The notes under the pieces were generated by a model. It did no database searches, was not told the DNA's origin, and worked only from the letters and a program-made list of their open reading frames with translations. The position numbers and the translations under genes were made by a program. Shown here one piece after another: positions 1 through 7,941 of a stretch of DNA of 64,000 bases. Each line of letters opens with the position of its first letter. The first letter of the stretch is position 1. Location: the NCBI RefSeq assembly GCF_004214895.1, contig NZ_CP035952.1, positions 2,490,501 through 2,554,500 of the forward strand. The letters are read 5' to 3'. Origin of the DNA: Pseudomonas tructae. GTDB lineage: Bacteria; Pseudomonadota; Gammaproteobacteria; Pseudomonadales; Pseudomonadaceae.

Positions 1-32
1 GGCCTGCGGGATTTTTCATGCAACCGTGAAAC

Positions 33-869
33 TTAGCGCTGCGGGTTGAGCACCAGGTTCATGTGACGGTTGACATCCTTGTACAGCAGGTAGCGGAACG
101 GGCCCGGGCCGCCGGAGTAGCAAGCCTGCGGGCAGAAAGCGCGCAGCCACATGAAGTCGCCGGCTTCGACCTCGACCCAGTCCTGGTTCAGGCGGTAGAC
201 GGCTTTGCCTTCAAGCACATACAGGCCGTGCTCCATGACGTGGGTTTCAGCGAACGGAATCACGCCGCCCGGCTGGAAGGTGACGATGTTGACGTGCATG
301 TCGTGGCGCATGTCGGCCATGTCGACGAAGCGCGTAGTGACCCAGGCGCCATCGGTGCCCGGCATCGGGATCGGCGCGATGTCTTTTTCGTTAGTGACAA
401 AGGCTTCGGGCAGGGCCAGGCCTTCAACCACCTGGTAGTGCTTGCGGATCCAGTGGAAGGTGACGTTCTTGCCGCTGTTGTTGCGCAGGCTCCACTCCGC
501 GGCCGGCGGAATGAAAGCGTAGCCGCCTTCTTTGAGGGTGTACGGCTTGCCTTGCAGGGTGATGTCGATTTCGCCTTCGACCACGAACAGTACCGCTTCG
601 GCGTTCTTGTCCAGCTCAGGACGCTCGCTGCCGCCTTCTGGCGCGACTTCGACGATGTATTGCGAGAAGGTTTCCGAGAAGCCGGTCAGCGGGCGGGCGA
701 TGACCCACATGCGCATCTTGTCCCAGAACGGCAGGTGGCTGGTGACGATGTCACGCATCACGCCTTTGGGAATGACCGCGTAGGCCTCGGTGAACATGGC
801 ACGGTCGGTCAGCAGTTCGGTCTGCGCCGGATGGCCGCCGTGGGGAGCGTAGTAATTGGACTTCGACAT
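33..869 (-). CDS. allE: (S)-ureidoglycine aminohydrolase (bicupin)
   Basis: This 278-residue bicupin should convert (S)-ureidoglycine to (S)-ureidoglycolate and ammonia in the cytosol, a late step of purine ureide breakdown. The C-terminal cupin shows ETHVMEH followed 40 residues after the Glu by a Gln (CPQA). This reproduces the spacing of the Mn ligands of E. coli YlbA/AllE (Glu235, His237, His241, Gln275). The reading frame stays open upstream, but the start at 869 is preferred because AGAAGG lies just before it and the protein then has the normal family length. It precedes the amidohydrolase gene in the same direction. Upstream steps (allantoinase, allantoate hydrolase) are not in the window. 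Family call is firm. Confidence 0.9.
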   Translation of the reverse strand: MSKSNYYAPHGGHPAQTELLTDRAMFTEAYAVIPKGVMRDIVTSHLPFWDKMRMWVIARPLTGFSETFSQYIVEVAPEGGSERPELDKNAEAVLFVVEGEIDITLQGKPYTLKEGGYAFIPPAAEWSLRNNSGKNVTFHWIRKHYQVVEGLALPEAFVTNEKDIAPIPMPGTDGAWVTTRFVDMADMRHDMHVNIVTFQPGGVIPFAETHVMEHGLYVLEGKAVYRLNQDWVEVEAGDFMWLRAFCPQACYSGGPGPFRYLLYKDVNRHMNLVLNPQR

Positions 870-966
870 GGAACACCTTCTGTCGTTGTTGTTCTGGGGT
901 TTTGTGTTGCATCGCCCATGGGCGATTGTCTTTCTCTGCGGCGCAAGCCGGCAGAAATTTGTTTGT

Positions 967-2166
967 TCAGTGGGTGCGGACCTCGAACTGCAGCGTCGGC
1001 GCTGCTGGCACCAACTGGCCGCGGCGCACCAGGCGGCGCTCGGCAGGTGCGGCGGCGACTGCGGCGGCGCCGTTGTCAGCCTTGAGCACAATAAACGTCG
1101 CTTCATTACCTACCTTCAGACCGTAGTCGCTTTTGCCCAGCACTGCCGCGCCCGCGGTGGTGGCCATGGCCAGGGCCACATTCAAGTCGTCATCACGGTA
1201 GAAGCCCGAGCGGTAGCCGATGAGCATGGCGCGCTGGAGCATGTCGGCGTTGCCGTAGGGCCACCAGGCATCGCGGATATTGTCGTTGCCGGCGAACAGG
1301 TTCACCCCGGCGCCGCGCAGGCGCAGAATCGGCGGGAAGCCGTGATCGCCGGGGGCGTTGGTCATGATCGCCACCCCGGCTTCGGCGAGGGCGGCGGCGG
1401 TGCGGGCCAGCACGTCATCGTCGACCTGGCCCAGGGCATAGGCATGGCTCACCGCGACCCGGCCACTGAGGCCGGCGGCGCGGGTTCGGGCGCTGATGCG
1501 TTGCAGTTGCTCGATGCCTTGCAGGCCGGGTTCGTGCAGGTGGATATCCACTTTCACGCCATGGCGTTCGGCAATGCCGAAGACCACATCGAGTTGCCCG
1601 TCGGCGTCGCCGTCGAGGGTGGTGGGGTCGATCCCGCCGATCACGTCGGCGCCTTCACGGATCGCCTCATCGAGCACCTGGGCAGTGCCGGGGCAGGACA
1701 TCACGCCAGCCTGCGGGAAGGCCACCAGTTCGATGTCGACGATGCCGCGCCATTTCTCCCGCGCCTCCAGCAGCGCCTGCAGGTGGCGCAGGCCGGTGCT
1801 GGCGTCGACGTCGACATGGCAGCGCATGGCCACGGTGCCGAACGACACCGCCTGGCGGATCAGCGCCTCGGCCCGCTCGAGCATCGGTGGGGCGCTGGCC
1901 AATTCGCGTTTTTCGATGGCCAGGCGTTCACGCAGGCTGCCGGCAGGTTGATGCGGGTGCCAGCGGTCGCCGACAAAGCTTTTATCCAGATGGATGTGAC
2001 CGTCAACCAGCCCTGGCAGCACCAGGTGGCCGGCCAGATCGATGACCTCGGCGCCTGCACTGGCTGGCCGCTCGCGGCCCAGGCTGACAAAGCGCCCGTC
2101 GGCAACCGCAAGGTTGAGCGGGCTGCCATCGGCAGCAACAGCGTTGACGAACACACGATCGATCAT
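967..2166 (-). CDS. Amidohydrolase, cytosine deaminase-like
   Basis: A 399-residue metal-dependent amidohydrolase of the CodA/AtzC type. Visible metal motifs are GLVDGHIHLDKSF near residue 55, HLHEPG in the middle, SHAYALG, and the late Asp in FAGNDNIRD. These match the one-metal His-x-His, His, Asp pattern of cytosine deaminase-like hydrolases. It lies directly upstream of the ureidoglycine aminohydrolase gene on the same strand, so both are probably co-transcribed. The substrate cannot be read from sequence. The neighbouring permease, racemase homologue and UGHY suggest a cyclic ureide or nucleobase derivative rather than cytosine itself. The start at 2166 follows a GGGCTGGGAA stretch. Confidence 0.8.
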   Translation of the reverse strand: MIDRVFVNAVAADGSPLNLAVADGRFVSLGRERPASAGAEVIDLAGHLVLPGLVDGHIHLDKSFVGDRWHPHQPAGSLRERLAIEKRELASAPPMLERAEALIRQAVSFGTVAMRCHVDVDASTGLRHLQALLEAREKWRGIVDIELVAFPQAGVMSCPGTAQVLDEAIREGADVIGGIDPTTLDGDADGQLDVVFGIAERHGVKVDIHLHEPGLQGIEQLQRISARTRAAGLSGRVAVSHAYALGQVDDDVLARTAAALAEAGVAIMTNAPGDHGFPPILRLRGAGVNLFAGNDNIRDAWWPYGNADMLQRAMLIGYRSGFYRDDDLNVALAMATTAGAAVLGKSDYGLKVGNEATFIVLKADNGAAAVAAAPAERRLVRRGQLVPAAPTLQFEVRTH

Positions 2167-2287
2167 TTCCCAGCCCTTTGCCAGCTACTGATTCACACCC
2201 TATAGAAAGACCGTACCTATCCACAAATTAAATATTGGAATCGGTTGCAGTGGATTTCTGAATGCGAACCCGCAGCTGCGACGCTGG

Positions 2288-2974
2288 TTAGCCGAGCAGG
2301 TGCTTGAGCGGGTGGTAGTCGGCCTTGAGGGTTTGTGTGGCCTTGAGGATTGCCTCTTCGATGCCGCGCAAATGGGTGCACACAAGGTCGATGGCTGCGG
2401 TCTGGTCACCGGCTTCGATAAAGCCCAGCAAGCGCAGGTGCTCGTTGCCGCGACAGGCTTCATGGCGCTCGTCATCCAGGGTCGAGGCGTACAGCGAGCC
2501 GCGTTCGATCAGTTTGCGGAACCAGTCGAGCAGCACCGGGTTGTCGAGCACCTCGGCCAGGCGCAGGTGGAACTCGCCGAGCAGGTGCACGTAGCGGGCG
2601 TGATCGCCAGCGTCGGCGGCAGCTTCTTCTTCGCCAACGTGCTGGTGCAGCGGCGCGAGGATGGTGGGGTCGGCGCGTCGGCACAGCTCGGTGACGATGC
2701 CGATTTCGATCAAGCGCCGGGTTTCGAACACCGAGCGGATGTCATCGTCGCTGGGCAGCGATACCCAGGCGCCCTTGTTCAGCTCGGTGGACACCAGGCC
2801 GTCGGCTTCCAGTTGCTTGAGGGCAGCGCGCACCGAGGTGCGGCTGACCTTGAACAGCTCGGCCAACGACGACTCGCCCAGCTTCATGCCGGGGCGCAGG
2901 GTGCGTTTTCTGATGGCCTCGTGAACCCCTTGGTAGACGCGCTCTACCGTGGATGCGGGGTGTTTTTCCGTCAT
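2288..2974 (-). CDS. GntR family regulator with FCD ligand domain
   Basis: A 228-residue FadR-subfamily regulator. The N-terminal winged helix is seen as SLAELFKVSRTSVRAALKQL (about residues 35-55). The C-terminal two-thirds is all-helical and FCD-like, with VFETRRLIEIGIV opening it and the usual His-rich metal/ligand pocket (HVGEEEAAADAGDH, HLLGEFH). It is transcribed divergently from the NCS1 permease and lies between it and the amidohydrolase. It is therefore the probable local repressor, sensing a ureide or small carboxylate. The start at 2974 is an ATG. Confidence 0.88.
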   Translation of the reverse strand: MTEKHPASTVERVYQGVHEAIRKRTLRPGMKLGESSLAELFKVSRTSVRAALKQLEADGLVSTELNKGAWVSLPSDDDIRSVFETRRLIEIGIVTELCRRADPTILAPLHQHVGEEEAAADAGDHARYVHLLGEFHLRLAEVLDNPVLLDWFRKLIERGSLYASTLDDERHEACRGNEHLRLLGFIEAGDQTAAIDLVCTHLRGIEEAILKATQTLKADYHPLKHLLG

Positions 2975-3435
2975 TACCAGCTCCGATATGCCTTGACCTT
3001 ATAAGCATGCCGTAAATGTGGGCTGTCTGCACCATTCTGAGTCTTTATGGGATTGTGTTCGATTTGTTGTTGGTTGTGTGTACTTGGGTATCTATCAAGT
3101 GGATACATGTTACCTGCGTCGTTACCAGGATTCTCAATTTTCCCTCTCTGGCGATTGACCGTTTGGTCAGCTAAATCAGCCTTTCAGCGCCGTATCAGAA
3201 AATTTTTATTAAATAAAAATCAATTGGATACCTAGCACCGCAAACGGCGGAAGAGTGGTCAACACACTCCGTCTGGCATGCAAATTGTTCAGCAAAAATC
3301 GTAATACAAAAATTGTATGCAATATTTGTATGCACAGGCGCAAGGCAGCGCCAACACTGCGGTCCCACTCTTCAAATCCAACAATAATTGCTGCAGTACC
3401 TTCATCAGAGGGGCTGCAGAAGGAGCCCGGGGAAC
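2975..3435. promoter_or_regulatory. Divergent regulatory region, GntR gene / permease gene
   Basis: This 461-bp gap holds no convincing gene and is clearly more A+T rich than its surroundings from about 3020 to 3340. It should contain promoters for both divergent genes. A near-palindrome ATTGTATGCAAT at 3312-3323 is followed by a second ATTTGTATGCA copy at 3323-3333. The repeated TTGTATGCA units resemble a GntR/FCD operator. The operator call is inference from position and symmetry. Confidence 0.5.
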
Positions 3436-4953
3436 ATGCAATTGGACACCTCCAACCCGCTGCAAACCGCCTACCTGCCGCCGCAGGCCGTGTCAGCCGA
3501 GGCAGGGGCCCTGAGCCCCCGGCTGCACAATGCCGACCTGGCGCCGACCAAGGCCGAAGGCCGACGCTGGGGCGGCTACAGCATCTTTGCCTTGTGGACC
3601 AATGATGTGCACAACATCGCCAACTATTCCTTCGCCATGGGCCTGTTCGCTCTCGGCCTGTCTGGCTGGCAGATGCTCGCGGCGCTGAGCATCGGCGCCG
3701 TGCTGGTGTATTTTTTCATGAACCTGTCCGGCTACATGGGGCAGAAAACCGGGGTGCCGTTCCCGGTGATCAGCCGCATGAGCTTTGGCATCTACGGTGC
3801 GCAGGTGCCGGCGATCATTCGCGCGGTGATCGCCATTGCCTGGTTCGGCATCCAGACCTACCTGGCCTCGGTGGTATTGCGGGTGCTGCTGGTGGCGGTG
3901 GCGCCGGACCTGGCCCGTTTTGATCATGATGCGATTCTTGGCCTGTCCAGCCTTGGCTGGGCGAGCTTTGTCGCCATCTGGCTGGTGCAACTGGTGATTC
4001 TCGCCTTCGGCATGGAGATGGTGCGCAAGTACGAATCCTTCGCCGGGCCCGTGATTCTTTCTACCGTGCTGATCCTGGCGATCTGGATGTACTTGCGGGT
4101 CGATGGCCAGCTGGCCTGGTCGGTGGGTGAGCCGCTGACCGGCTGGGCGATGTGGACCCAGGTGTTTGCCGGTGGTGCGTTGTGGTTGGCGATCTACGGC
4201 ACGCTGATCCTCAACTTCTGCGACTTCGCCCGGTCGGCGCCGTGCCGCAAGACCATTCGCGTTGGCAACTTCTGGGGCCTGCCGGTGAATATCCTGGTGT
4301 TTGCGGTGATCAGCTTCGTGCTCGCCGGGGCGCAGTTCAGCATCGATGGCCGGGTGATCGACAGCCCGACCCAGATCGTGGCCGCGATCCCCGACAAGAC
4401 CTTCCTGGTCCTGGGTTGCCTGGCCTTTTTGATCGTTACCGTGGCGGTGAACATCATGGCCAACTTCGTAGCACCGGCCTTCGTGTTGTCGAGCCTGGCG
4501 CCGAGCCGCCTGAACTTTCGCCGCGCCGGTTTGATCAGCGCCACCCTGGCGGTGCTGATCCTGCCGTGGAATCTCTACAACAGCCCGCTAGTGATCGTTT
4601 ACTTCCTCTCTGGCCTGGGCGCGCTGCTGGGGCCGCTGTACGGAATCATCATGGTCGACTACTGGCTGATCCGCAGGGCCCAGGTGCATGTGCCGGACCT
4701 GTACAGCGAAGCGGCCAGCGGCACCTACCACTACACCCGCGGGGTCAACTACAAGGCGGTAGCCGCCCTGGTGCCCTCGGCCATTGCCGCCGTGGTGCTG
4801 TCGCTGGTGCCGGCCTTCAGCGCCCTGACGCCGTTCTCCTGGTTCTTCGGCGCCGCCATTGCCGGCGGCGTGTACTACCTGATTTGCGATCGCAACAAAC
4901 ACTACGTGGACTGTTCCGGCGAGCACATTGCCGTCGACAGCGCCCAGCACTGA
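3436..4953 (+). CDS. NCS1 family nucleobase/ureide permease
   Basis: A 505-residue inner-membrane symporter of the nucleobase:cation symporter-1 family, with about twelve hydrophobic segments. Family motifs include the N-terminal WGGYSIFALWTNDVHN region, GVPFPVISRMSFGIYGAQVP, and LNFCDFARSAP near the middle. Members carry cytosine, uracil, allantoin or hydantoins. The open frame runs upstream to a TTG, but the ATG at 3436 with GGGGA eight bases before it gives the normal N-terminus. It is followed 22 bp later by the racemase homologue. It probably imports the substrate handled by the adjacent hydrolases. Confidence 0.88.
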   Translation: MQLDTSNPLQTAYLPPQAVSAEAGALSPRLHNADLAPTKAEGRRWGGYSIFALWTNDVHNIANYSFAMGLFALGLSGWQMLAALSIGAVLVYFFMNLSGYMGQKTGVPFPVISRMSFGIYGAQVPAIIRAVIAIAWFGIQTYLASVVLRVLLVAVAPDLARFDHDAILGLSSLGWASFVAIWLVQLVILAFGMEMVRKYESFAGPVILSTVLILAIWMYLRVDGQLAWSVGEPLTGWAMWTQVFAGGALWLAIYGTLILNFCDFARSAPCRKTIRVGNFWGLPVNILVFAVISFVLAGAQFSIDGRVIDSPTQIVAAIPDKTFLVLGCLAFLIVTVAVNIMANFVAPAFVLSSLAPSRLNFRRAGLISATLAVLILPWNLYNSPLVIVYFLSGLGALLGPLYGIIMVDYWLIRRAQVHVPDLYSEAASGTYHYTRGVNYKAVAALVPSAIAAVVLSLVPAFSALTPFSWFFGAAIAGGVYYLICDRNKHYVDCSGEHIAVDSAQH

Positions 4954-4975
4954 GTTCTGCACAAGGAATACTGCA

Positions 4976-5704
4976 ATGAGAATACTGGTCGTAAACGTCA
5001 ACACTACCGTGTCGATCACCGACGCCATCGCTCGCCAGGCCCGCAGCGTGGCCTCGCCCGGTACCGAGATCGTCGGCCTGACCCCGCGATTTGGTGCAGA
5101 GTCGGTGGAGGGCAACTTCGAGAGTTACCTGGCGGCGGTGGCGGTGATGGAGCGGGTGCTCAGCTATGACCAGCCGTTCGATGCGGTGATCCAGGCCGGG
5201 TACGGCGAGCATGGCCGTGAAGGCTTGCAGGAGCTGCTCAACGTGCCGGTGGTGGATATCACCGAGGCGGCGGCCAGCGTGGCCATGTTGCTGGGCCATC
5301 GCTATTCGGTGGTCACCACGCTGGACCGCACGGTGCCGCTGATCGAGGACCGCCTGAAACTGGCCGGGCTGGACAGCCGCTGCGCTTCGGTGCGTGCCAG
5401 TGGGCTGGCGGTGCTGGAGCTGGAAGAAGACCCGCAGCGGGCCATCGAGTCGGTGGTGGGGGAGGCTGAGAAGGCGGTGCAGTTGGACAAGGCCGAGGTG
5501 ATTTGCCTGGGCTGTGGTGGCATGGTCGGGCTGGAGGAGCAGATCCAGGCGCGCACCGGGGTGCCGGTGGTGGATGGGGTGACGGCGGCGGTGGCGTTGG
5601 CGGAATCGCTGGTGCGCTTGAAGTTGACTACGTCCAAGGTGCGAACCTATGCGCAGCCGCGGGCCAAGCAGATTGTGGGGTGGCCTCGGGCTTTGTTGGG
5701 GTAG
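4976..5704 (+). CDS. Asp/Glu/hydantoin racemase homologue lacking first catalytic Cys
   Basis: A 242-residue protein of the Asp/Glu/hydantoin racemase superfamily (MRILVVNVNT at the N-terminus, EVICLGCGGMVGLEEQ at the C-terminal active site). Two-Cys racemases such as allantoin racemase HpxA use Cys79 and Cys184, 105 apart. Here the second Cys is present (Cys180), but the position 105 residues earlier is Gly75 in VIQAGYGEHG. Gly plus one Cys is the arrangement of arylmalonate decarboxylase. The protein may therefore be a decarboxylase, an isomerase of another kind, or inactive as a racemase. It begins 22 bp after the permease with AAGGA at 4963-4967. Confidence 0.8.
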   Translation: MRILVVNVNTTVSITDAIARQARSVASPGTEIVGLTPRFGAESVEGNFESYLAAVAVMERVLSYDQPFDAVIQAGYGEHGREGLQELLNVPVVDITEAAASVAMLLGHRYSVVTTLDRTVPLIEDRLKLAGLDSRCASVRASGLAVLELEEDPQRAIESVVGEAEKAVQLDKAEVICLGCGGMVGLEEQIQARTGVPVVDGVTAAVALAESLVRLKLTTSKVRTYAQPRAKQIVGWPRALLG

Positions 5705-6144
5705 GGGGAAGTTGGCGGGGTGGCGCTGCTTTGGGTGAGCGTATCCATTTGCCGGGGGGGCGCTGATGGTGCCTTGCGCCCTTACGGCGTCTTACTTTTT
5801 TCAATCGAAAAAAAAGTAAGCAAAAATTCTTGCCCCACCAGGGGCCCTACGCTGCGCTTCGGGTTCCCTCGCTGCGGTGTCGCTTCTGGTTAACGGGGCC
5901 GGGTAGATCAAGATCAACAGCACAATTCGCTTCGCTCTTGCTGACGGAGTGAGGCTGTGGGAGCGGGCTTGCCCCGCGATGACGTTGTGACTGTCCCTCT
6001 GTAGTGCAGGGCAGGCGCTTAACGGTGCTTATGCTTACGCTTGTGCTTATGCCCACTGGAGCTATTTCGGTCATCGTCGGCAAGGTTGTTGCCCAGGGCG
6101 CCGCCGGCGGCACCACCCACGAGTTAAAGGCACAGCAGGGCCGA
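5705..6144. repeat. Intergenic region with diverged half copy of the palindromic repeat and a REP
   Basis: There is no supported gene here. From about 5775 to 5950 the region shares blocks with the large palindrome at 15.7-16.4 kb: cccttacggcg, a T/A-rich hairpin (stem CTTACTTTTTT paired with AAAAAAAAGTAAG), gctgcgcttcgggttccct, and agatcaagatcaacagc followed by acaattcgcttcgctcttgc. A standard REP sits at 5957-5980. The hairpin stem differs in sequence from the other copies but keeps its pairing. Confidence 0.7.
5957..5980 (+). repeat. REP element
   Basis: Typical P. putida-type REP with core gagcgggcttgccccgc, able to fold as a short hairpin. It sits at the right edge of the diverged repeat block. 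Confidence 0.85.
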
Positions 6145-6393
6145 TCAATCGTCATCATCATCGTCGTCACGGTCGCGACGGCGGTCATGGTCGTAGTTGC
6201 GGTAGCGGTCGTCATCGCGATAGCGCTTGTCGTAGCGGCGATAGTCGTGGTCGTCGCGGTCATCCCAGTCGCGGGAGTAACGATGGTCACGGTCGCCACG
6301 GCGGTAATCGTCGCGATCGTAATCGTGGTAGTAGCAGCCGGAGGCGGCCAGTACGCTGGTGATCACGGCGATTTGCGTCAGCTGTTTCAGCAC
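6145..6393 (-). CDS. Small Asp/Arg/Tyr-rich lipoprotein
   Basis: An 82-residue lipoprotein. The N-terminus MLKQLTQIAVITSVLAASGC ends in a lipobox (LAASGC), so the mature protein starts at Cys20. The rest is almost only Tyr, Asp, Arg and His, ending in a run of seven Asp. The opposite strand is also open (6004-6396), but its translation is a Val/Ala/Thr homopolymer-like mirror and is rejected. The strongly charged, probably disordered tail suggests envelope or metal/phosphate contacts. Function is unknown. Confidence 0.7.
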   Translation of the reverse strand: MLKQLTQIAVITSVLAASGCYYHDYDRDDYRRGDRDHRYSRDWDDRDDHDYRRYDKRYRDDDRYRNYDHDRRRDRDDDDDDD

Positions 6394-6486
6394 TGAGGTC
6401 CTTGATCCGCAGGGCGGTAGGGAAGGTACAAACTCAGACTGTGTTTGCAGGATTTTGTTTCCTCATGGGCGCCGTATTTTGCAGCA

Positions 6487-6512
6487 ACAAAAAAGGCCCA
6501 CCGAGGTGGGCC
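6487..6512 (-). terminator. Intrinsic terminator, minus strand
   Basis: A perfect 8-bp stem (GGCCCACC at 6495-6502 with GGTGGGCC at 6505-6512) is followed on the minus strand by TTTTTT. No minus-strand gene lies immediately upstream. It may end an antisense read-through transcript from the two-component operon, an sRNA, or act in the leader of the lipoprotein gene. Confidence 0.75.
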
Positions 6513-6621
6513 AAACGTTCTGAAGGGAGGCGTTCAGGATAGCCCCCAGTGGGTTAAGCCGTCGTTAAGGCCTTGCGCGAAGTTGACAGACGTCGATGTC
6601 TAAGCCAAGTTGGCCGCCTTT

Positions 6622-6651
6622 AAGCCTGGCCTCGGTCGGGCTTTTGTTTTT
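6622..6651 (+). terminator. Intrinsic terminator-like hairpin, plus strand
   Basis: AAGCCTGGC (6622-6630) pairs with GTCGGGCTT (6635-6643) with two G-U pairs and a four-base loop. TTGTTTTT follows. It lies only 25 bp before the ATG at 6676, so it would end a short plus-strand RNA or attenuate the next gene. Confidence 0.55.
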
Positions 6652-6675
6652 ACTGGCAGGGAAGGGGGTTGAAAT

Positions 6676-7941
6676 ATGGACTGGAAAGCGTTGGAAAACA
6701 GCCTGGTCGACTCGGCCCGGGCAACGCTTGAAGCGCTGCTTGCCGAAGGTGTCGCCCCCCTTTACGCCGCCGCTTTTCATGCCAGCTACCGTGAAGAGGA
6801 GCGGGTCATCGACTTGCCGTCATTTGCGGCCAACAGCCTGGTGGCGCTGGATGAGGATCATCCTCGGCGCAAGCAGGAAGGTTTCTGGGGCGTGCGCTGG
6901 AACCCGGCGGACTGGCGCTGGGACTGGCAACCGGACGATTACGCCAACGCAGGGCTGAGTGCGCTGGATGAGCCGCTGCAGACCCATGCCAATCGCGCCG
7001 GGCCTGATGCCTGGCAAGCTGCCGAGCTGCGCTTTTTGAGGACCGTAGCGCGCGCCGCCAAGGCCCTGAACCGTATCTACGCTAAAGATCCACGAGTGGC
7101 GAAGGACTTCATTGTGTTTTTCCATGATGAGTATGGCGGCCCGGAGCTTGCGGCCAAAAGCCTTTCGCCACGACAGTTTCTGCAGCATTTTCCCGAGCAG
7201 GATGTCACCGAACAGGAGCGCCGACGCGTTGCCGCGCTCGCAGAAGACCAGCAGGTGAGCTACTACCTCAGTTGCCTTTCGCGTCCTCAGGCAATTGATG
7301 CTGAGGAGGCAAGCCGCTGGCTGATTGCTCGTGGCGCCAGCGCAACGGCGGCGTTGCTGCACAGGCTGCAGAAGGGCCCGGACCGATGGCGGGCGGCGAT
7401 GATTCTAGGCCTGGCCGGGGTGGCCGACACGGCGGCAATAGCGGCGCTGCGTGGGCAAGTGGTGGGTGGCAAAGAACCCAGCACGCGCAACTGGAGTGCC
7501 AGCGCGTTGGGCTACCTCGGCGATGTTGACTGGCTGCTGGCGCAGGCGGCTGACCCGCAGTTGGCGACCTTCGCGGTGGCCGGCTGCTGCGCCAATCTCA
7601 GGGCTTTTCGCGATCAGGGCGCGCAGGGGCTGGTCGTGGATTACCGGCCCCTCGAGACCCTGCTGCAGCGCTATCCGCAGTGCGCAGCGGATGCAGAGCA
7701 GACGCTCAAACCAGGCTCCAGCTACTGCACCATCAGCAATGGCGATATCGAGGAAGTGGTGCGCGGCCTGGCGTCCGAGCATGTCGCCATTCGCCGCCAT
7801 GCTGCCTGTGTGCTGGATAACCGTCGCCTGGGCAAACGCAAACTGGCACCGGCGCTGATCGCGTTGCGCGCGAGCCTCAATGATCCGGACCCGAAGGTGG
7901 TGTACCTGGCAGGCCTGACCCTGGACTCGCTGCAACGCTGA
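6676..7941 (+). CDS. DUF4303-like N-terminus plus HEAT repeats
   Basis: A 421-residue cytosolic protein that I cannot assign a function. The first ~170 residues (ARATLEALLAEGVAPLYAAA, then SLVALDE and EYGGPELAAKSLSPRQFLQH) resemble DUF4303-type proteins. The second half (about 195-420) is built of short Ala/Leu helical pairs typical of HEAT repeats (WRAAMILGLAGVADTAAIAA, NWSASALGYLGDVDWLLAQA, KVVYLAGLTLDSLQR). The ATG is preceded by GGGAAGGGGG about 8 bases away. The 3' end overlaps the convergent membrane-protein gene by 65 bp. HEAT arrays usually make protein contacts. Confidence 0.65.
   Translation: MDWKALENSLVDSARATLEALLAEGVAPLYAAAFHASYREEERVIDLPSFAANSLVALDEDHPRRKQEGFWGVRWNPADWRWDWQPDDYANAGLSALDEPLQTHANRAGPDAWQAAELRFLRTVARAAKALNRIYAKDPRVAKDFIVFFHDEYGGPELAAKSLSPRQFLQHFPEQDVTEQERRRVAALAEDQQVSYYLSCLSRPQAIDAEEASRWLIARGASATAALLHRLQKGPDRWRAAMILGLAGVADTAAIAALRGQVVGGKEPSTRNWSASALGYLGDVDWLLAQAADPQLATFAVAGCCANLRAFRDQGAQGLVVDYRPLETLLQRYPQCAADAEQTLKPGSSYCTISNGDIEEVVRGLASEHVAIRRHAACVLDNRRLGKRKLAPALIALRASLNDPDPKVVYLAGLTLDSLQR

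Noticed and set aside
63..2205. Long plus-strand frames (63-1085, 856-2205)
   Set aside because: Antisense mirrors of the UGHY and amidohydrolase genes, with no motifs and atypical composition.
6004..6396. 130-codon plus-strand frame over the small lipoprotein
   Set aside because: A Val/Ala/Thr-only product that mirrors the Asp/Arg-rich lipoprotein; the minus strand has a clean signal and lipobox.
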